Positions 22,705 through 24,980 of a stretch of DNA of 24,980 bases are shown piece by piece. The translations under genes were made by a program, and so were the position numbers. The notes under the pieces are model-generated. The model saw only the letters and a list, made by a program, of their open reading frames with translations. It had not been told where the DNA came from and did no database searches. The first letter of the stretch is position 1, and every line of letters begins with the position of its first letter. The DNA comes from a virus, in IMG/VR virus record IMGVR_UViG_3300015262_000034, positions 1-24,980 of that record; one strand, 5' to 3'.

Positions 22705-23197
22705 CTACCACCTCGATCTCGATTCTGGTCACCGGTGGCAACTCTGGAGGATTCGTTTTCAGCAGCTCGGCGCGGGTTCGCTCAAGGCTTTCAATGCGAG
22801 CAGTCAGGCGATCGATCAAGCCGGAGTAGTCGCGCACCTTGCTGGTGGTGGTTGTTCCGCCATGCTCGCCAGTCTCATGCTTCTCGCTGTCGACCTCCAG
22901 CTCATTGCCGAACTCGTTCTCGCGGCCCAGCGCACGCATCAATCGAATGCGCGTCAGGCGCAACTCGTCATCGACGCGGCCAAGCTCAATGCCAGCGAGC
23001 GCATCGTTCTCTTCATCGGTCAGGAACTTGCTGTAGATGGATCCGGGCTTCGCGGCCTTCCTGTTGCCAGTCTGATCACCTGGAACCTTCGGGCCACTAC
23101 TCTTGCCGCCGTGGAGCTTGCAGCGAGGGGAACCCGGTACTGCGTGACGCTTGCATGGTTCCCCGTTGCCGCGCTTTGATGCGCCGCATAGGGCCAT
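22658..23197 (-). CDS. terS: Terminase small subunit, HGG-motif type
   Basis: Starting from the ATG at 23197 (GAGG 8 bases upstream) the product is 179 residues; an ATG four codons earlier has no site. The N-terminus has C4-G-A-S-K, C15-K-R-H, and C26-K-L-H29-G-G-K, a C-x10-C-x10-C-x2-H pattern that is widely found in phage small terminase-type proteins ending in HGG. The middle is helical (E-L-R-L-T-R-I-R-L-M-R-A-L) and a second helix (R-L-T-A-R-I-E-S-L-E-R-T) would aid oligomer formation. It lies immediately upstream of and overlaps the large subunit gene. It should bind the packaging start site and recruit the large subunit. The gene pair, not only the motif, supports the call. Confidence 0.85.
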   Translation of the reverse strand: MALCGASKRGNGEPCKRHAVPGSPRCKLHGGKSSGPKVPGDQTGNRKAAKPGSIYSKFLTDEENDALAGIELGRVDDELRLTRIRLMRALGRENEFGNELEVDSEKHETGEHGGTTTTSKVRDYSGLIDRLTARIESLERTRAELLKTNPPELPPVTRIEIEVVGGRKDAAVADDAASG

Positions 23198-23235
23198 AGT
23201 CAGCCTCATTCATGGGGTTCGGTTTTCGCAACGAT

Positions 23236-23273
23236 TCATTCAATGCATTCGAACGTCATTCAATGATCATTCG
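23236..23273. repeat. Direct repeat cluster (CATTCAATG / CATTCG) upstream of the small terminase gene
   Basis: The plus strand has TCATTCAATG at 23236-23245 and again at 23256-23265, exactly 20 bases apart (about two helical turns), each followed by CATTCG (directly, or after AT). CATTC occurs four times in the cluster and a fifth time at 23207-23211. It covers the end of the 71-residue gene and most of the 70-base gap before terS. Confidence 0.85.
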
Positions 23274-23482
23274 ATGTCTACAACTTCGATGTGGCCCCAC
23301 ACTGGATGGATGTCAGCGTGCTCGCCGTCACTCGATTTGATCGGATCGTCATACACGACGGCAATGCCTGCGCTGGTATCGGCGTAGATGACGAATCGTG
23401 TCCGCTCGCCATCGATGAACACTAGGCGTCTGCCCCGGCCATCATTGAACCAATGAACATGGCTTCCTGATTGGCCGCTCAT
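23267..23482 (-). CDS. 71-residue protein of unknown function
   Basis: The ATG at 23482 overlaps the stop of the HslV-like gene (ATGA), so the two are translationally coupled. The protein is mostly short beta-strands (R-L-V-F-I-D-G, R-F-V-I-Y-A-D, G-I-A-V-V-Y-D-D) with several His and Asp residues (S-H-V-H-W at the start, H-A-D-I-H-P-V-W-G-H-I near the end). There is no signal peptide, membrane helix or Cys. It could be a small beta-barrel partner for the hydrolase. No family is recognised. The stop lies inside the repeat cluster upstream of the terminase genes. Confidence 0.72.
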   Translation of the reverse strand: MSGQSGSHVHWFNDGRGRRLVFIDGERTRFVIYADTSAGIAVVYDDPIKSSDGEHADIHPVWGHIEVVDIE

Positions 23483-23913
23483 TCTTCCACCTTCACAGTG
23501 AGCGTTCTGATCTTGCCGCCAGTGCAGCTGTCACGCTTCATGGCCATCTCTACGGCTTGGTAGGCAGATGCACCCATGTCCATTGCGGTGTAAGCGTGAT
23601 CGGAGCCACTGCCTAGCGCATAGGGACGATCAGGAAGCACCTGACTCTTCTCAATGCCGTCTTCGTCGTCGTGGCTGATGTACCAGACCTCACCCTCGAC
23701 CACTACCAGTGCACTCATCTGCACGGAGGTTTGAGGCTCACCGAAATAGGCATCAAGCAGCTTGTGAGCACCACTGAGGCTACCGCAGACAACGAACTTC
23801 ACCCCTTCACGCTCCAGGCACTTCTCGAAGTCGTCATAGACAATGGTGCCGCTACTGGTGGTTGCTCGACCGTCATAGGCGATGATGCCGTCCTTGTAGG
23901 CGATGGTCGTCAT
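23479..23913 (-). CDS. HslV/proteasome-like N-terminal nucleophile hydrolase
   Basis: The 144-residue product starts M-T-T-I-A-Y-K-D-G-I-I-A-Y-D-G-R, the pattern of HslV and other proteasome-type subunits. Removing Met exposes Thr2 as the nucleophile; Asp14 and Lys31 (D-D-F-E-K) fall near the expected catalytic Asp and Lys; Y-A-L-G-S-G-S-D at about 97-104 matches the conserved GSG region, and M-D-M-G-A-S-A-Y-Q-A-V-E-M-A matches the helix after it, with C-T-G-G-K-I near the end. It is shorter than HslV (about 174). No HslU-type ATPase is seen in the window. The target is unknown; the scaffold or a host protein are possible. The ATG has AAGGTG upstream, and the stop is coupled to the 71-residue gene. 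Confidence 0.82.
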   Translation of the reverse strand: MTTIAYKDGIIAYDGRATTSSGTIVYDDFEKCLEREGVKFVVCGSLSGAHKLLDAYFGEPQTSVQMSALVVVEGEVWYISHDDEDGIEKSQVLPDRPYALGSGSDHAYTAMDMGASAYQAVEMAMKRDSCTGGKIRTLTVKVEE

Positions 23914-23933
23914 TAGGTTTCACCTTTTGGCAC

Positions 23934-24104
23934 TTACTGTTGAGTGTCGACCAACTTGACCGTGATGCCGCGAGCGACCCACCAGCCCACCCTGTCCATG
24001 TTTGGCTCTAGGCCAGTCAGGTCACAGGCGAAGCCGATGGCACGCAAGTAGACGCGCAACCACCAGGCCAGCTTGATGCTTACCGCGATGCTGCAGGTCT
24101 TCAT
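23934..24104 (-). CDS. 56-residue protein with WW-R-Y core (small paralogue B)
   Basis: The ATG at 24104 overlaps the previous stop (ATGA). The 56-residue protein reads M-K-T-C-S-I-A-V, then L-A-W-W-L-R-V-Y-L-R-A-I-G-F-A-C-D-L-T-G-L-E-P and W-W-V-A-R-G-I-T-V-K-L. The middle is one amphipathic or membrane-touching helix with paired Trp. It resembles the preceding small protein in the W-W-x-R-x-Y and G-L-E stretch. I recall similar small proteins in Pseudomonas phages with no known function. Codon usage and tight coupling support it as a real gene. Confidence 0.7.
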   Translation of the reverse strand: MKTCSIAVSIKLAWWLRVYLRAIGFACDLTGLEPNMDRVGWWVARGITVKLVDTQQ

Positions 24105-24280
24105 TGCTCACCCTCGTCGCGCGGCTCGATCTCGCGATACCGGGTCGCCTTCCGCCCTTGGGCTTCGAGCTTCTCGGTGTCGACTTCCAGGCCTGCCATG
24201 TAGGCGAAGGCGTTCACGGATACCACGTACAGACGGAACCACCATGGGTGATAGGCAGTCAGGAATACTTTCCGGGCCAT
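24101..24280 (-). CDS. 59-residue protein with WW-R-Y core (small paralogue A)
   Basis: The frame from the ATG at 24280 encodes 59 residues: M-A-R-K-V-F-L-T-A-Y-H-P-W-W-F-R-L-Y-V-V, then V-N-A-F-A-Y-M-A-G-L-E-V-D and an acidic/basic tail (K-A-T-R-Y-R-E-I-E-P-R-D-E). A weak GGTGA lies 4 bases before the ATG. The W-W-x-R-L-Y and A-G-L-E pattern is shared with the next gene, pointing to tandem duplication. The frame stays open upstream for at least 30 codons with coding-like sequence but no usual start codon, so the true start is uncertain. The function is unknown; a helical membrane-associated protein near the holin candidates is plausible. Confidence 0.65.
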   Translation of the reverse strand: MARKVFLTAYHPWWFRLYVVSVNAFAYMAGLEVDTEKLEAQGRKATRYREIEPRDEGEQ

Positions 24281-24335
24281 ATCGTCACCATGGATGTAGA
24301 GAGTGGCGCCCGCACGAAGCCAGGCACCCTTTGGT

Positions 24336-24563
24336 TTAAACGGTTGGTTTGTCGGCGACCGGTGTGATGCTCGACTGAGGGATCGCGCGCACTACAGCGA
24401 TGGCGGCCGCGAGTAAGCCATTCACCGCGGCGAACAGGCCCGGGCTCACGAGCGCCTGGAGCGATGGCCAGAAATACGCGATGGTGTTGAGCAGCGCCAG
24501 AAGGCCAGCCAGTTGGACGCTGTACATCTTCCAGAGCTGCTGCCATTGGGGAATCAGGTTCAT
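24336..24563 (-). CDS. Small membrane protein, holin candidate 2
   Basis: The ATG at 24563 overlaps the preceding stop (ATGA) and has GAGG 10 bases upstream; it gives 75 residues, M-N-L-I-P-Q-W-Q-Q-L-W-K-M-Y-S-V. Two hydrophobic segments follow, about residues 16-32 (L-A-G-L-L-A-L-L-N-T-I-A-Y-F-W) and 42-60 (F-A-A-V-N-G-L-L-A-A-A-I-A-V-V), then a short polar tail. The small size, two membrane helices and pairing with another membrane gene fit a class II type holin or holin-like protein, as found in this place in many Pseudomonas phages. No activity can be shown from sequence. Confidence 0.75.
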   Translation of the reverse strand: MNLIPQWQQLWKMYSVQLAGLLALLNTIAYFWPSLQALVSPGLFAAVNGLLAAAIAVVRAIPQSSITPVADKPTV

Positions 24564-24889
24564 GTCTTGTCCGCCTCTTTGGTGTTGTTCAGGCATTGCT
24601 CGCAGTGCAGGTATCGGCACAGCCAGCCCTTGACGATGGGCCAGTGATTGGCGACGAACCAGTGCCTCAGTCCAGCCAATGCCAGTGCTCCGTGAAATGT
24701 GACGCCGGCAGTGGTCGGGGAGACAAACACCGTCTCGGCCCGAGTCACGATCGCAAAGCCGGCCAGCATGATCGTCGCGTAGATGACCTTGCCGACAATC
24801 CCGTCATGGACACGCGAGCTCAACATGCACCACATCGCCCATAGGCTGATGATGCCAACGAACACGGTGCTCAACGTTTGAATGCTCAT
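24560..24889 (-). CDS. Membrane protein, holin candidate 1
   Basis: The 109-residue protein has strong hydrophobic segments at about residues 5-23 (L-S-T-V-F-V-G-I-I-S-L-W-A-M-W) and 33-50 (V-I-Y-A-T-I-M-L-A-G-F-A-I-V), and a weaker one at about 61-80 (T-F-H-G-A-L-A-L-A-G-L-R-H-W-F). The C-terminus is polar with H-C-E-Q-C. The start follows GGAGGGAG, 3 bases after the upstream stop. It is coupled to the next membrane gene. Two adjacent small membrane genes before the terminase genes suggest a holin/antiholin or holin plus accessory pair; that role is inferred from context. Confidence 0.72.
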   Translation of the reverse strand: MSIQTLSTVFVGIISLWAMWCMLSSRVHDGIVGKVIYATIMLAGFAIVTRAETVFVSPTTAGVTFHGALALAGLRHWFVANHWPIVKGWLCRYLHCEQCLNNTKEADKT

Positions 24890-24892
24890 GGA

Positions 24893-24980
24893 TTAACTCC
24901 CTCCGAACTTCGAGCGAACAAGCGCCCAAAGGTCAGCGGCTTTAATGGCGCGGTTGACGGCAGTCATCAGCGATCCACCG
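24893..24980 (-). CDS. C-terminal end of an unidentified gene (5' part outside window)
   Basis: A frame open from the window edge ends in TAA at 24893-24895. The last 24 residues from an internal ATG read M-T-A-V-N-R-A-I-K-A-A-D-L-W-A-L-V-R and end F-G-G-S, a plausible helix and tail. Its final codons contain the GGAGGG site that serves the next gene, and the stop lies three bases before that start, which supports a real coding end. The product cannot be named from this fragment. Confidence 0.5.
   Translation of the reverse strand, partial: GGSLMTAVNRAIKAADLWALVRSKFGGS

Noticed and set aside
24259-24546. 95-codon minus-strand frame overlapping the second membrane gene
   Set aside because: It lacks a coupled start and its Arg/Pro-rich product looks like an out-of-frame shadow; the other two frames hold the supported genes.
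1-24980. CRISPR array, insertion sequence, integrase or attachment site
   Set aside because: No spaced identical repeats, transposase or recombinase motifs, or terminal repeats were seen on either strand.

Overview
This window is the packaging, head and tail gene block of a tailed double-stranded DNA phage or prophage. Every gene I can support lies on the minus strand, so transcription runs from position 24980 down to 1. Spacing is very tight, with many ATGA or TGATG stop/start overlaps. The tail genes follow the lambda order (terminator, tube, G/GT chaperones, tape measure, M, L, K, I, J, fibre), which indicates a long non-contractile (siphovirus) tail. The coat protein looks P22-like rather than lambda-like. 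The GC-rich composition, the DUF4055-type portal, the glycine-rich fibre and the GH19-type endolysin suggest a Pseudomonas host. This host call is inference. There is no integrase, repressor, attachment site or clear bacterial gene, so the window cannot show whether this is a prophage or a free phage.

Layout in order of transcription: (1) 24980-23267 holds the tail of an unidentified gene, two small membrane proteins (holin candidates), two very small related proteins with a WW-R-Y core, an HslV/proteasome-like hydrolase and a 71-residue unknown. (2) 23273-18919 is the packaging and portal module: a repeat cluster, small and large terminase, portal and a MuF-type minor head protein. (3) 18883-18393 holds two small Cys-rich proteins, one a free-standing copy of the C-terminal Cys domain of tail protein L. 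A structured, terminator-containing gap of about 260 bases follows. (4) 18129-12876 encodes scaffold, major capsid protein, four accessory or unknown virion proteins and two connector proteins. (5) 12879-1551 is the tail module, interrupted between K and I by a lipoprotein gene that has its own terminator. (6) 1547-1 encodes a glycine-rich tail fibre, a fibre assembly chaperone and the start of an endolysin.

The genes fit together as follows. Terminase fills a prohead of scaffold, coat, portal and MuF protein. The connectors close the head. The tape measure, with the G and frameshifted GT chaperones, sets tail length; L, M, K, I and J build the tip. The fibre, folded with its chaperone, binds the host. 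Membrane proteins and the GH19 enzyme would release progeny, but their genes lie at opposite ends of the block.

The best points to follow up are a textbook -1 frameshift signal with a downstream stem-loop in G/GT, the HslV-like hydrolase next to the terminase, the duplicated L Cys domain in the head region, Rho-independent terminators placed just before the scaffold, tail tube and I genes, the moron-like lipoprotein, and a repeat-built virion protein ending in five copies of a PLxG nonapeptide.
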